Shown here: positions 12,612 to 25,020 of the stretch, in pieces
Layout: the number at the start of each line of letters is the position of its first letter
Numbering within the stretch: the first letter of the stretch is position 1
From: Homalodisca vitripennis
Taxonomy: Eukaryota > Arthropoda > Insecta > Hemiptera > Cicadellidae
DNA: 64,000 nucleotides
NCBI RefSeq assembly: GCF_021130785.1
Contig: NW_025777971.1
Location: forward strand, 1 to 64,000
Direction of reading: 5' to 3'
Translations under genes and position numbers: made by a program
Notes under the pieces: generated by a model
What the model was told of the DNA's origin: nothing
The model's database searches: none
The model's input: the letters and a program-made list of their open reading frames with translations, nothing else

Positions 12612-13719
12612 AATATACAGTCCCAACAGTTAAACGAGTAGTTATTTATATATATAACAATATCTGAGATCTGATACGAGAGAACAAATATACAGTCCCA
12701 ACAGTTACACGAGTAGTTATTTATATATAACAACATCTGAGATCTGATACGAGAGACAAATATAACAGTCCCAACAGTTAAACGAGTAGTTATTTATATA
12801 TAACAATATCTGAGATCTGATACGAGAGAACAAAATATACAGTCCCAACAGTTACACGAGTAGTTATTTATATATAGCAATAATCTGAGATCTGATACGA
12901 GAGAACAAATAATAATACAGTCCCAACAGTTTAAACGAGTAGTTATTTATATATATGCAATATCTGAGATCTGATACGAGAGAACAAAATATACAGTCCC
13001 AACAGTTACACGAGTAGTTATTTATAATACAGCACTATCTGAGATCTGATACGAGAGAACAAATATACAGACCCAACAGTTAAACGAGTATTTATTTATA
13101 TATAACAATATCTGAGATCTGATACGAGAGAACAAATATACAGTCCCAACAGTTACACGAGTAGTTATTTATATATAGCAATATCCTGAGATCTGATACG
13201 AGAGAACAAATATACAGTCCCAACAGTTACACGAGTAGTTTATTTATATATAGCAATATCTGAGATCTGATACGAGAGAACAAATATACAGTCCCAACAG
13301 TTACACGAGTAGTTATTTTATATATAGCAATATCTGAGATCTGATACGAGAGAACAAATATACAGTCCCAACAGTTAAACGAGTAGTTATTTTATATATA
13401 GCAATATCTGAGATCTGATACGAGAGAACAAATATACAGTCCCAACAGTTAAACGAGTAGTTATTTATATATAGCAATATCTGAGATCTGATACGAGAGA
13501 ACAAATATACAGTCCCAACAGTTTAAACGAGTAGTTATTTATATATAGCAATAATCTGAGATCTGATACGAGAGAACAAATATACAGTCCCAACAGTAAA
13601 ACGAGTAGTTATTTATATATAGCAATTATCTGAGATCTGATACGAGAGAACAAATATACAGTCCCAACAGTTAAACGAGTAGTTATTTATATATAGCAAT
13701 ATCTGAGATCTGATACGAG
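12612..13719 (+). repeat. 73-bp tandem array, 15 units, each carrying a core-promoter-like sequence
   Basis: The word agtcccaacag (once agacccaac) recurs about every 73-75 bp from 12619 to about 13659, giving 15 units. Each unit contains ttatttatatata followed about 15 bp later by atctgagatctgatacgag. The last unit runs straight into the 5' leader of gene A, so the repeated unit is the gene's own TATA-plus-start-region. In the first half, units alternate between gttaaacgag and gttacacgag, suggesting amplification as dimers. The corresponding site upstream of gene D has a single diverged copy. Confidence 0.85.
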
Positions 13720-13743
13720 ACACAATTGTAGCGTAGTAATGTC
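13686..13743 (+). promoter_or_regulatory. Core promoter and 5' leader of gene A
   Basis: TATA-like tttatatata at about 13686-13695, then atctgagatctgatacgaga, then a short leader to the ATG at 13744. The same order (TATA-like word, tctaagatctgat, leader, ATGG.CAAGTTCATA) is found upstream of gene D at 33661-33728. The order and spacing support a promoter; the exact start site is inferred. Confidence 0.55.
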
Positions 13744-15149
13744 ATGGTCAAGTTCATAGTGCATTTATACATACAATTACTTGTATTTTTATTGACTCTA
13801 CAATTCCGAGATTCAGGTAATGCTACGTATATGAATAACACCGTTACGTTGATCAGAATATGAAGAAATATTAAGATTTATTGTTTTGTATGTACTATGT
13901 CATAAATACTACAAGGCTGATGCCTTGTTTAAAACTAAATTTTTGTGATGTTTAAGTATATGTGACTTTAGTTACCATTTATGCGATACGGTACTAATAT
14001 CATATTATTTAATGAAAAATGTATATTAATCAACAGAGGAATAAAACATCATCATTTTGCTAATATTAAAAAAATGAGAGATATGTTACATTCTTTGTTA
14101 AAAGATTTGCTATCAACGATGAAGGCTTGAAAGGAAAATAGGATTTCAAACATGTCCCATCGATACATTTTGTAACATATAACTATGGTAATCCTGTGTG
14201 TTGTATGACAGGTATACTGATATATCAAAAGTCTATTCGGCTACAAGTAATTATAAAAAAATAGAGAAACATTAAATAACTAAAATAGATGTTTTCTCTA
14301 AGGAACGTTATTTTTTCTTCCTAAATACAATGGGTGTACACAATGGAACTTAAGTAGCTTCAAAGATTCAGAAACCGTTCTAGGAGTGGCGACATTCCAG
14401 ATCTTTTCTGTCTATTAACAGAACATAAAAGATTACAAAGAGATCTTCTTCCTATGTTCATAACAAGTTGTATATTATAACCAAGCGTCTTCTTGTAGTA
14501 GTATTAATATAGAAGATAATAAAGAGGCTTATCTTATCTTTTTCTATAAGATATTTCATTTTCTTCTATCAATCACTACCTCATTGATGATTTCGACTGA
14601 GTTTTAACTGCAGTAGTAGTAGACTCATGCCTTGTACTATTTTTTAAGAATTTCATATTTCATGTATCTACATGAAAGCGTGTATCAAACAAGTATGTAC
14701 ACGAATTTTGGACTAAATATTTTTTAATGCTCAGTAATTCAGCAAGGTAAATTTATAAACTTCTCTACTTGCTATAGTAAGAAAACTACATCAGATTTAT
14801 TTAGGATCGAAAGTCTGAAAATTATCATTAAGGTATAAAGAGGTGAAAAATTCAATTTTAAGTAACTCAATTTATAAGTTTGCTTCATTTTCTTACGTTT
14901 CACTGACACTGGCCTTTATAATCTGTTCTAGAGAGCACCGAAGAAAACTGGATAAAAAACACAGATACGGAATCACAGAATCAGGAAGGTTCTGAAGATA
15001 AGTTAAACGTGACGGATAACAAAGTGATATCCAAGTTCAGAGAGTTCCTGGAAGTTCAGAAGCATATTTGGTTTAACTGGGAGTTTTATTTGATAGATTT
15101 GGGTTTGTTCACTTTGGCGTATTTAATATACACAGGTTTTGTAGACTAG
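13744..15149 (+). CDS. Gene A: small secreted/membrane protein, two exons
   Basis: I do not recognise this family. Exon 1 (13744-13816) encodes a 24-residue signal peptide (MVKFIVHLYIQLLVFLLTLQ...) and ends in a phase-1 donor (tcag/gtaatg). Exon 2 (14932-15149), after ctgttctag, continues in phase with about 40 acidic, Asn-rich residues including the possible N-glycosylation site NVT in DKLNVTDN. It ends in one hydrophobic helix (FYLIDLGLFTLAYLIYTGF) and the stop. The predicted product is 96 residues: a short extracellular segment with a C-terminal anchor, probably at the plasma membrane. The start, signal peptide and donor are conserved in gene D with the same exon length, and the exon plan matches gene B, which is the main evidence that it is real. 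The 15-unit promoter array lies immediately upstream. Confidence 0.65.
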
Positions 15150-17402
15150 TTCTCGATCTTGTTTATCTGCTTAGTTCAATAAGATGTCTTGTTAACCTTA
15201 GCTTGACCATGATGATGTTCAAAACGAATGTTGAGACTTTTGTAATGACAAGCAATACTTTAAATTGATTCATAACATTTTTTAAATATTATTTACAAAA
15301 ATAATAGTTTTAAGTATTACTTATGATTTTTTAATTTAATGACTTCAATGTAAGAAACCAATTTACGCATCACCTTTAACAAATTAATACCTGATTAATT
15401 TAAACACATCATATTTTAAAACTGTATATCTTATATCTTTCACCTCAATAATTACATACATGCATGTATGTAATTAACGAGTAATATAAACTTAAACATT
15501 TCTATACGAAAGCAGTAATTAATGAACTGTAGTTTATTAACATCACAAGGGTTCGTAAATACATAACTGAAGTTAATTAAAGACACAAAGGAACTCTGCA
15601 AAACAAGAGTTGAACCAATATCATTTTATAGGAAATTATAAATACTTGTCCCTATTAGTCGAGAGTAAAGTTACTTATAATTTACACAGGAAACTTGTTT
15701 TTGCATTTAGATTACGTTTCACGAATAATTGCAATAGCTACATTGCGAAAACCCTTAAGGATAAATGTAGGTTAAGAATACTTCATACTAATTAAAAGTT
15801 TTTCTAATACAACATTGCAAAGTTAATCAACTTTTCACCTTTTATGCACTAGGTCACATACACAGTGCAAAAAAGAGATCCGGACTCAATCTCGATACAT
15901 TAAATTCATATTTTTAGTTTTTATTAACAATGAAAAATTTTCAAACAAATTCATAGACCCTAGATTTTAAAAAAAAAATTCAGAGAAATTAAATTAAAAT
16001 GTCAAGTATATACTTAAGTATATATAAAAAGTTTTCTTTAACGTTTCGTAAAATTAAAGAAAAATTTTTTCTGATATTTACCATCGCTGATTGAAAGAAA
16101 TATAAAGTAACAGTAAAGTAACACTAGGTTATATACATTTACTAAATTGTATCCATTTCAGGTGGATAACTATGTAATACAGATACTACGAAATAGGTTT
16201 ACAAGAACCCATACAATACTAATGAATATTAAACGCACTAGTCAGAAATTATTAGCCACCGACTTGTTTCTATCTTCATTTTCCATTGGTCAGTATTTAG
16301 TGTCACTGGGTGGTGGGTGCGAGTAGAAATGTTGTGACGTGTTTCTCAAGTAACCGTTTATAGTAGGAACTATCAGTTTTTAAGAGCGGTTGCTTGATTT
16401 GTCTGTTGTAAACCCAGTGTGTAATCTGCGTGATAGATTAATTAATTAACCACCTAAAAAAGAGATCGGAACTCAATCTCGATACATTATATTCCTATTT
16501 TTAGTTTTTATTAACAATGAAAAATCTTAAAACAAATTCATAGACCATAGATTAAAAAAAACAAATTCAGAGAAATTAAATTAAAATGTCAAGTATATCA
16601 AAACAGAGTATAATTTTTTTATATCAAGTTTGAAAATGTAATTAGGAAAACACCCTTTCAGATATAATGTTTTTATTACTAATACCTACAATGTACAGTA
16701 TACAAAAAAATATATGCTTTGATTGTTACACCAATATTATAAATTTCTCTCAATCAATAAAAAATATCATCAAGCAAAGGCAAAGCATTTTTTTCAGGCT
16801 ACCAAACCAAATATTTTCGATACCAGATTACACTTTAAAATAATTATGGATTTAGAAAACCCTTACTGTACGTAATATGATGCATATTTATGCAGTATTA
16901 TTATGAGTGATTTTGATATAGGTATCAATACAACATTAACCTGTGTATTACAGGGCTATTAGGGTATACGCATACCTGTCAGTTATATGCCTCCATTATA
17001 GGATAGTGTGAGCCAAGCTCATATTCAGAGATCAGAGCTCCTGAACGTGAGTAGGCTTACTTAGGTAACCATTAGACACATAGTGAGCAGCAATATGTAA
17101 CCTTGACTAAAGAGAATGTACATTCTAAAAACACTTTAAAAATAAAAAAAAAAAATACTCATTTTCAAGAGTTAATCTTTAGACTGAGCGGTAGACTATA
17201 TCTGTGATATGAGGAGGGTTTTGATATGATTGACATAAATGACCTAAATAGCTTTGACAAATAAATCGTGCTGTTGATTTGGGATACCTTAAAATTGAAA
17301 CTACATATATTATAACAAATTTACGCTTTTAAAGGAATGTCTTCTACAGTTACATTTATTAGACATAAAAGTAATTCGACGACAACGAGATTACAAACTT
17401 TC
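15150..17402. other. Convergent 3' intergenic region of A and B; left palindrome arm
   Basis: No gene. Contains a direct repeat (about 15871-16010 and 16461-16600, starting with the gagatc.ggaactcaatctcgatac word) and most of the left arm of the inverted duplication whose partner is at 19877-24290. Confidence 0.5.
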
Positions 17403-17640
17403 TCAAGCTAACTTGACATACAGCATGTAATGCCTGTAAACTGCAAGAAGTGCCAAAAAGCAGAGGAGGAACACCGCATCCTTCCAGGTATAGATAACCA
17501 TCTCGGAGTGATCATCATCATCAGTCGGTGACGTGGACAATGGCAATGAGGTGCTGTCTGTGGCAGATGTGACGTTCAATTTAGGCTCCCATACTGCACC
17601 TGCCAGTGAGGTCAGACTGAATTATATATCTACTAGTACA
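15290..17640 (+). repeat. Large inverted repeat, left arm
   Basis: Matches the reverse complement of 19877-24290 in order: gene B exon 2 (17403-17599) with gene C (19894-20091), about 16450-17000 with 20600-21130, 16110-16260 with 23430-23570, and 15290-15850 with 23710-24290 (for example ttacatacatgcatg). Identity is high at the exons and lower elsewhere, so the inversion is old. The right arm was later lengthened by the piggyBac insertion and a local duplication. Confidence 0.75.
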
Positions 17641-18949
17641 ACAATCTATTCCTATTTGCTTAAGTTATAAATCCGAAGGGATAGCCGCTGTAAAATATTC
17701 CAGACCCCTGATACTGAAATATACAGAATGTCTATACACTACTATATCAAAATTATTGTATCCTAATTTGTTTTTAAAGGTCTAGATAAGACAAAATATT
17801 TGAAAAGTTGGAACTTTATAGATTTTTTAAAATTGAATATACAGAGTGTCCCATAAGTAATGAGCAAAACTATACCAAGTTATAATACATGTAAAAAAAA
17901 ACATTTTACATGTAATCCGTAGTCTTATCTTGCTTAGTTTTTTGTGCCCACAAAACGGTTAAGATATCTAGTTGACACTTTCAAAGTTTTATGATCTTAT
18001 CAGTATGCATCTTAAATAAAAGTTTAAAAATAACACTACTACCAGAAATCAATTAGCGACTATTTAAAACTTTCGAAGCGTAATAACATTAAAAAAGTAA
18101 ATTTATTGAAAATAATAACGATAAAATTAACCTTTAATTGGCAAACATTTTGGTATTATGTTGAATGTTCAACAATCAGTAGTTAAGAAAATAATTAACA
18201 TTTTTAAAAAAAGGGTTGAGTAAGAATTAAATAACTTCTGTTTAATAATAGAGCATTAGGAATGCATCCCTATCAGGTTCATAAGGTATTGTGGTGCAAC
18301 AGCTGACTTTATTTAAAACAGCTTATAATAAATTAAGAGGGCTAATTGTTGGGATGATTTACTAAATACTATCTTTCAGCAAACATTGGTTCTAACTCCT
18401 TAAATACCACATAATTTTGTTTTTATATCAGTCTCATGTATTTAGCTGTGCTGTAATTATAATATTACACTAAGGAACACAGAAACACGGACAACACTTC
18501 TAACACTTAACAGACTACTCTGTAGCGTTGTTGTTATTAGACTTAAAAGATTACCCAATAAATTATTATTAATCGACATTTACTGAATACTGATTTAGAT
18601 ATAAAAGTGTTTAGCATCTGAACATTTACCAACTTACACATATACAGCAGCTAAGAACAAAGTATTTCACTCCACTCTAACGCAAGGATTGCCTGAAATT
18701 GGTAACATCATTTTCTACCGTCATGGAGTGATCTTATAAAGAGTTATTAGCTTAATAATTCAACATTCAGTTTGCAAAATAGAACATTAGGAAACATTTA
18801 ATAGAACTTCTTTTCTAAGAAGCGAACGTTACGCAAACTACATAATATCTCCAAGTTACTTATGGAATCTTACCTGAAGAGCAACATTGCAGAAATGATA
18901 CTACCAGAACGTTTGAAGCAATCTGTACGAGTATATACAAATGTTCCAT
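17403..18949 (-). CDS. Gene B: small secreted/membrane protein, two exons
   Basis: Same plan as gene A, on the other strand and tail-to-tail with it; I do not recognise the family. Exon 1 (18949-18874) encodes a 25-residue signal peptide (MEHLYILVQIASNVLVVSFL...) ending in a phase-1 donor (tcag/gtaag). Exon 2 runs to the stop at 17403-17405 from an acceptor at 17600-17601 (ggcag, alternative gcag six bases later, same phase). It contains EPKLNVTSATDSTS, with a possible N-glycosylation site, a DDDD cluster, and a C-terminal helix (DAVFLLCFLALLAVY) followed by a short basic tail. Predicted length is 90 residues. KLNVT is shared with gene A exon 2. An upstream out-of-frame ATG (18954) overlaps the start. 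A TATA-like tattataata lies about 85 bases upstream (19031-19040). Confidence 0.65.
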
Positions 18950-19876
18950 GACATGGCAGAGACTGTTATTTTCTTATCGGCGAATAATCTGAGATTGCTC
19001 AGACCTACTCGGACACATAATCTAGTACTGCTATTATAATACAACATTGAAGTGCAACATTCAGGTATATAGGTATACTTGTAGGTATATAGTTTGTGGA
19101 AAGTTCACTTCTTGGGAAAGAATATTCATTACATTTTTTAAATTATTTATTTTGCATAGTGAACGTTGCATTATTACGTTCATAATCTTTATAATATCAC
19201 TCTAAAACGTTAGCTAATAAATTATATTGCCAATTCCAGACAATCTTTGCGTTAAGATGTAGTAAAATAATAAAACATATCCTATGCACTTAGTTTCTGT
19301 ATATCTAAAAGTTGATAAATGTTCAGGTGTTAAAGCCTTACATAAATAAATCAATATTAAGTACATGTAGATTATTAATAATTTATTAGATTTTTTTTAG
19401 AAGTCTAGTAAAACGCTATAGAATAGGCTGTGAAGTTTTAGACCATGTGATGATAAAAAAAACCTATAGGACAGATACAATTGAAATTTCACATGTACAT
19501 TTTTAGATGTATTAACAAATATAGACATAGTTTTATTCCAAAATGCTGTGAATACAATCTATTTGTTATTATTTATGCAGCTGATCGCGACAAGACGTTA
19601 GTCACTTCCTATCAGTTACTGTTTTTATTTTACATCAGTTTTCTATCAATTACTGTTACTGTAGAAAAAAGAAATAGAATCAGCTGTAGAACTGTCAAAA
19701 GTATACAAGTGTCCATAAATTACACTATCAAACGGCTCTATTTCATGATTCAAGACGAAATAGACGGAATATTAATATCTAATAATGGCTATCCCTTGGG
19801 ATTAATAAACTTCAGGAAATAGAATTAGTTGTATGTACTATATTGAATTAGTTATTAATGTAATTATATATTTCAG
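17641..19876. other. Centre of inverted duplication: intron and upstream region of gene B
   Basis: Besides exon 1 of gene B at 18874-18949, I see no confident coding sequence. The 113-residue ORF at 19481-19822 starts at TTG, has no counterpart and is not called. I looked for an exon 1 for gene C on the plus strand here and did not find one. Confidence 0.4.
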
Positions 19877-19893
19877 TCCGACCTCACTGGCAG

Positions 19894-20091
19894 GTCCAGT
19901 ATGGGAGCCTAAATTGAACGTCACATCTGCCACAGACAGCACCTCATTGCTATTGTCCACGTCACCAACTGATGATGATGATTAATCCGAGATGGTTATC
20001 TATACCTGGAAGGATGCGGGTGTTCCTCCTCTGCTTTTTGGCACTTCTTGCAGTTTACAGGCATTACATGCTTTATGTCAAGTTAGCTTGA
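19894..20091 (+). pseudogene. Gene C: broken inverted copy of gene B exon 2
   Basis: Over 90% identical to gene B exon 2 by eye, in inverted orientation, with the acceptor (ctggcag) kept. It carries an in-frame stop at 19983-19985, directly after the DDDD cluster where B has His-Ser, and a one-base insertion a little further on (gatgcgggtg versus gatgcggtg), so the membrane helix would not be made. No signal-peptide exon was found upstream. It could be a real pseudogene or, in part, a consensus error, but two independent lesions favour decay. Confidence 0.75.
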
Positions 20092-21142
20092 GAAAGTTTG
20101 TAATCTCGTTGTCGTCGAATTACTTTTTTGTTTATTATTGTAGCTGTAGAAGCGTATACATGTAAATTTATTATAATATCTATAGTTAGAATTTAAAAGC
20201 TATCCCAAATGAATAGCATGATTTAGTTGTCAAAATTATTCAGGTCATTTATGTCAATTACACAGGCCCTGGGTCATAGACTTGCTCCACAACTCATTAA
20301 AAAGATATAAGCTTAAAAATGTGTACATTTTTTCTATTGTCAGAGTGTTTTTAGAATGTATATTATCTTCAGTCAAGATTGCAAAATTGCTGCTCACAAT
20401 GTGTCTAATGGTTACCTAAATAAGCCTACTCATGTTCTAGAGCTCTTATCTCTGAAGATGATCTTGGTTCATACTATCCTATAATGGAGGCATATAACTG
20501 ACAGGAATGCGTATACCCTAAAAGCCCTGTATTGCCTTGGTAATATTGTATTGCTATCTATATCAAAATTATACATAATAATACTAAATAAAAATCATAT
20601 TAGCACAGAAAGGATTTTCTAAATCCGTAATTATTTTAAAGGATAATCTGGTGTCGAGAATATTTGGATTGGTATCCTGAAAAAAAAATGCTTTGCCTTT
20701 GCTTGATGATATTTTTTGTATTGATTGAGGGAAATTTCTAATATTTATATAACAAGCAAAGCATGTTTGGTAGCTTGAAGGAAATGCTTTGGCTTTGCTA
20801 GTGATATTTTTATAGTTAGGGGAATATTTATAAAATTGGTATAACAACCAAAGCAAGTGTATTTTTGTATGCCGTTGATTAGTTTTAAAAAGCATTAGTA
20901 ATAAAAGCATTGCATTTAAAATATTTTTTCATAATTAATTTTCAAACTTAATATACATATAAATTTATACTTGACTTTTTAATACATAGTTTTGCTGAAG
21001 TTCCCTGCGTATCTTTTTGAAAATGGAGTATTGTAATGAGATTTTTTGAAAATGTTAGATTGTTAAAAAAAATCCAAAAATAGTAACATTATAGTCGATA
21101 TTGAGTTCTGATCTTTATTTCTGATGGTTATTAATTCTTTAA

Positions 21143-22469
21143 TACTTTTACCGTATCATGATTACAATAACTTACAGTATCATCCGGTCTCAAAGACCTG
21201 AGTGAGGTTTTTTGCTGTTTTTGGGCTATTCTTGTTTTTTAGTTCAGATTTAAACACAAAATATATTTACAATTATTCCCTATTGATAACAAAAACTACA
21301 AATAATATTTTTTAAATTTTTATAATTGAAAAAATTATAAAATTTAATAATTTGGGGAATTTAGGATGGAAACTAAAATTCTAGAATACTGGTATAGAAT
21401 AAAGCTGTATTTACAATTATCAGAAATACACATACATTTTTACCAAAGCAATTAAAAGGCATAAGTACATACAAAAAAAGTATCCACAGATTTGAGATAT
21501 TCTGAACACATGAAATGCGCAACTTTCTGCTGCACTCCAAACAGATGGGTTGTCCGCATTTGATACATTTGTAATCGGTTTTTCTTTCCTTAGCGGCTGG
21601 GCACTTGGAAAATGTCTTCCGTTTTTTCCAGTTTATCACTAGGAACACATTCATTAGGATTTGCAGCTTCTGTTTCTCCAAAGGACTCCGTGATGACGCG
21701 TCTAATTTCTCTTGGCAAATTTTGAATTTCTAGGCGTCTTGTCATGTGAGGCTTTATAAGTTTTAAGGTCAGACGTTTTATGAATTCAAATCTTGTAATA
21801 AGTGGATTGTTACCTAAGGTTCTTGCTTTTGCAGTAGGCCCGGGTAATGGTCCCCTCAAAATGTTATGTTGAGGTGTTCTGCGCTGCTTGGCTGGTTCCT
21901 TTCTGAACCATACGCTACCATCTTTCCCCCCAAAAAAGTCATCTTCATATTCCAGTTGGGTTTCATCAACAGCAAAACTATCATAACTTTCACTTTGATT
22001 TAGTTCTTTATCAGACACTACATAGTTTGGATCTTCATCCGAATCGTCAACAGGTTCATCGTCACTATCATCCCCTTCAACGTTATGTAGGAGTTGTAAA
22101 AGTCGCTCGTTAAATCTTCCATCGTTCACTCTTAAAATTTCCGAGTCACTCATGATTATAACAAGTTATAATAAAACATAAAAACTAATATATACAAACA
22201 CGTAATAACTATTCACACCTTATCCGTATCACCCGTAGAATAGTTACAGTAACCGTATCTTCCAGTACAGTAGACCGTAGCGCTCACAAAATAACTGCAC
22301 TGATTCAAGGTCAAACGCCCTAGACAAACTAAAACCAATCAAAAACGGCTCAGGAGAGACCGGTTGACAGCTACTGAGCATGGAGGGGGCAACCGAACAC
22401 CAGTAGTGCCAATTTCAGAAACATGAAATTCCCCTCCGGTCTCACAGACCGGTGATTACGGTAAAAGTG
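21143..22469 (-). mobile_element. piggyBac-family element, internally deleted
   Basis: Flanked on both sides by the TTAA target site (21139-21142 and 22470-22473). The ends match as inverted repeats (tacttttaccgtatca and the complement of tgattacggtaaaagtg). Inside each end is a subterminal near-palindrome ccggtct..agacc (about 21186 and 22435). The element is about 1.33 kb, against about 2.4 kb or more for autonomous piggyBacs. It inserted into the right arm of the inverted duplication and is therefore younger than it. Confidence 0.9.
21480..22153 (-). pseudogene. piggyBac transposase lacking the catalytic core
   Basis: The ORF starts at ATG 22153. The first ~115 residues are the acidic, poorly conserved N-terminus typical of piggyBac transposases (DDSDDEPVDDSDEDPNY). 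It then joins directly to C-terminal sequence (RFEFIKRLTLKLIKPHM), skipping the catalytic DDD domain. After a frame change near 21600 the cysteine-rich C-terminal zinc-binding domain follows (CPAAKERKTDYKCIKCGQ, then PICLEC). The deletion makes it unable to transpose by itself. A short protein combining the N-terminus and the DNA-binding C-terminus could still be made if the frameshift is a sequence error. Confidence 0.85.
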
Positions 22470-22473
22470 TTAA

Positions 22474-24300
22474 TATGTCACGCAAATTACACACTAGGTT
22501 ATAAAAGACAAATCAAGCAAACGCGCTTAAAAATTGATAATTCTTACTATAAACTTATTTTTAGAAACACGTCACAACATATTTCCATAGAATCCACCAA
22601 CCAGTGGAATAAATTATTAACCAATGGCGAATGTGGCGGTGGAAACAAGGCGGTGGCATTTCTTGAAATGGGAGCGGTAATTTTAATTCATTTTATATAA
22701 ACTACTCAACATCATAGTATGATACCAGTTAATTTAAACTCTCCGTGTTCTTTGCATTTTCAGGCTTCTTTATTATTATGATTTTTGATATTTCCATTCT
22801 AATTTTGTCTTTTATATCAGTCTCTTTTTTGGTTTTTCTTTGCGTCATTTATTTTAACATTTAATGATATTTGTACACTAGTATTAAAAAGTATTACTAA
22901 CAGATTAATTATATTTAAAATGGTGTTTTGATCATTAATTTTCAAACTTAATATAACATTTTCTTTTCGATTTTGTTATACTTTACGTTTTAAGGCCTAC
23001 TTTTACCGAAGTTCTCTGCATTTGATTTTGAAAATGAGGGTCTATGAAGGTAACAAGATTTTCAACTTTATCTCTTGTTATTGCTTTAAAGATTTTACTG
23101 TTGTTATAGTTGTTTACATTGCATTTTTAATTGTTGCCCTCTTTTTCTTGTCTAGGCACTAGTCTTTCTACACTTGTTTACTGTTTTTGCTCACCAGCTC
23201 CTGACTTATTTTTTTGTCTTATTTGCTGTCCACACATTTAATGCAAGTATTATTGTATATTTATATAGTATTAGTATTACCGTTGATGAATGAATAAATA
23301 AATGACGTTTCTGATGTAATAGCTTGGCTCCATACGATGCTATTCGGACCAACAACAATTATAATTTTTGTTTTTGCTTTGCGTAATTTTGTTTTTATGT
23401 TTAATAATACTTTAACAAATTAACTTTAATCGGTGAGTTAAGACAAATAACTAGCAAGTATACTCAATTGTAACTAGTCTGTTTAATACGCATTACTATA
23501 GTATGAATTTTGTGAACCTATTTAGTAGTACATGTATTAGTTAGTTATCCACCTGAGAAGTATACAATTTTGCAGATTTCGAAAAGTAGTGTTACTATTT
23601 ATTTATTTCATACAACGATGACTAATATCAGAAAAAAACTGCTTCTTAAATGTTTACGAAACCTTAACGAAAACTTAAACTATACTGTAGACTGGTTGTG
23701 TGTGACATACTGCGTAAAAGGTGAAAAATTGTTTATCTTTACAACGTTGTGTTAGAAAAACTTTTAATTAGTATGAGATACTCTTAACCTACATTTCCCG
23801 TGAACAGTTTTCGAAATGTAGCTATTGCAATTATTCGTGAAACTTAATCTAAATGCAAAACAAGTTTCTTGTGTAAATTATAAGTAACTTTACTCTCGAC
23901 TAATTGGTACAAGTATTTCTAATTCCCTATAAAATGATATTGGTTCAACTCTTGTTTTGCAGAGTTCCTTTGTGTCTTTAATTAACTTCGATTATGTATT
24001 TACGAACCCTTGTGATGTTAATAACAACAGTTCATTCATTATTACTGCTTTCGTGTAGAAATGTTAGTTTATATTACTCGTTAATTACATACATGCATGT
24101 TTACTCTATTGAGATTAAAGATATAACACATAGTTTAAATTTTATGCGTTTAAATTAAACAAGTATTAAGTAGTTGAAGGTGAGGTTTATGTTTGTTTCT
24201 TATATTGATATCATTAAATTAAAAAAAAAAAAAACACGTAATACTTAAAACTATTTTTTTGTAAATAATACTTAAAAATGTTATATTTAAATTTAAAATA
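22474..24300. other. AT-rich right-arm DNA, no gene
   Basis: Local duplicate of 20925-21050 and inverted matches to 15290-16260. No supported ORF. Confidence 0.45.
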
Positions 24301-24383
24301 ATGATTCAACCTTATTTTATAAACATAAGCACAGAGGACACCATCATATTGAAATCAGATATGGCTGACTTTATTATAAAAAA

Positions 24384-25020
24384 ATGTCCTACGCTATAGC
24401 GCGTGTAGCTGGCTCCGTTGTGGTTGCAGGAACAAGCTATAAAATCTATAGCTTATTTCAGTCTTCAGCTGTACTGCGTACAAGCAGAGACAGTCATGTA
24501 GAAAAGAAATTTCAAAATTCCCTGGTGCACATAAAAGATAATAAAATGTGCCGGCGTTTCTGGACGACACATTGAATGACGTTCAGATAATCCCATTGGA
24601 TATACATATACCATCAAAGATCTAAATCTTATCAATCCAAAAGCAAAAATTTAAAATCTAAACCACAAAATGTTTCTCGAAATATCTTGGGGATAGTTTA
24701 GTTACACGTGTAGCAATAACTGTACTCTGATTACAAAATGTGCTCAGTGTACGATTTTGGTTTGCTATCAGGGTTACCCATAAATTACCGTACAGATTTT
24801 CACGAACACAGCCAAATAATTGAACTTTATGTACCCTATACATAAATGAAACAACGCGAAATTGTATAGTTGTTCTCGAACTGACTGTATATCGTAACGT
24901 AAAGAAATTGACACCGCCTTCAATCCCATTCTGACATTTCTGCACATAATTTTCCACAGGTCTTTCCGTTCAGGGTTTCACCACCACGGAATGCACTTAG
25001 ACTGAAGCTGCTCGGAAATT
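24384..25020 (-). other. Unresolved ORF cluster, possible decayed gene
   Basis: Several overlapping open frames occur on both strands. The longest on the minus strand is 24957-24658 (about 99 residues, containing FRVVSFMYRVHKVQLFGCVR); upstream of it in another frame is GGETLNGKTCGKLCAEMSEW. A second minus-strand frame at about 24640-24470 reads VYVYPMGLSERHSMCRPETP. By symmetry with gene A, a mirrored family member would be expected near 24300-24600, but I could not find a signal peptide or a C-terminal helix. I do not assign a function. Confidence 0.2.

Larger units (their letters stand above)
19877..24290 (-). repeat. Large inverted repeat, right arm (interrupted)
   Basis: Reverse-complement partner of 15290-17640. 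It is split by the piggyBac element (21143-22469) and by a local direct duplication (about 20925-21050 and 22925-23070, both starting at attaattttcaaacttaata). Confidence 0.7.

Noticed and set aside
12612..13719. CRISPR array
   Set aside because: Units are contiguous 73-bp near-identical repeats without unique spacers, in a eukaryotic setting.
19481..19822. 113-residue ORF near gene C
   Set aside because: It begins at TTG, has no signal peptide in the right place, and no counterpart in the other arm.
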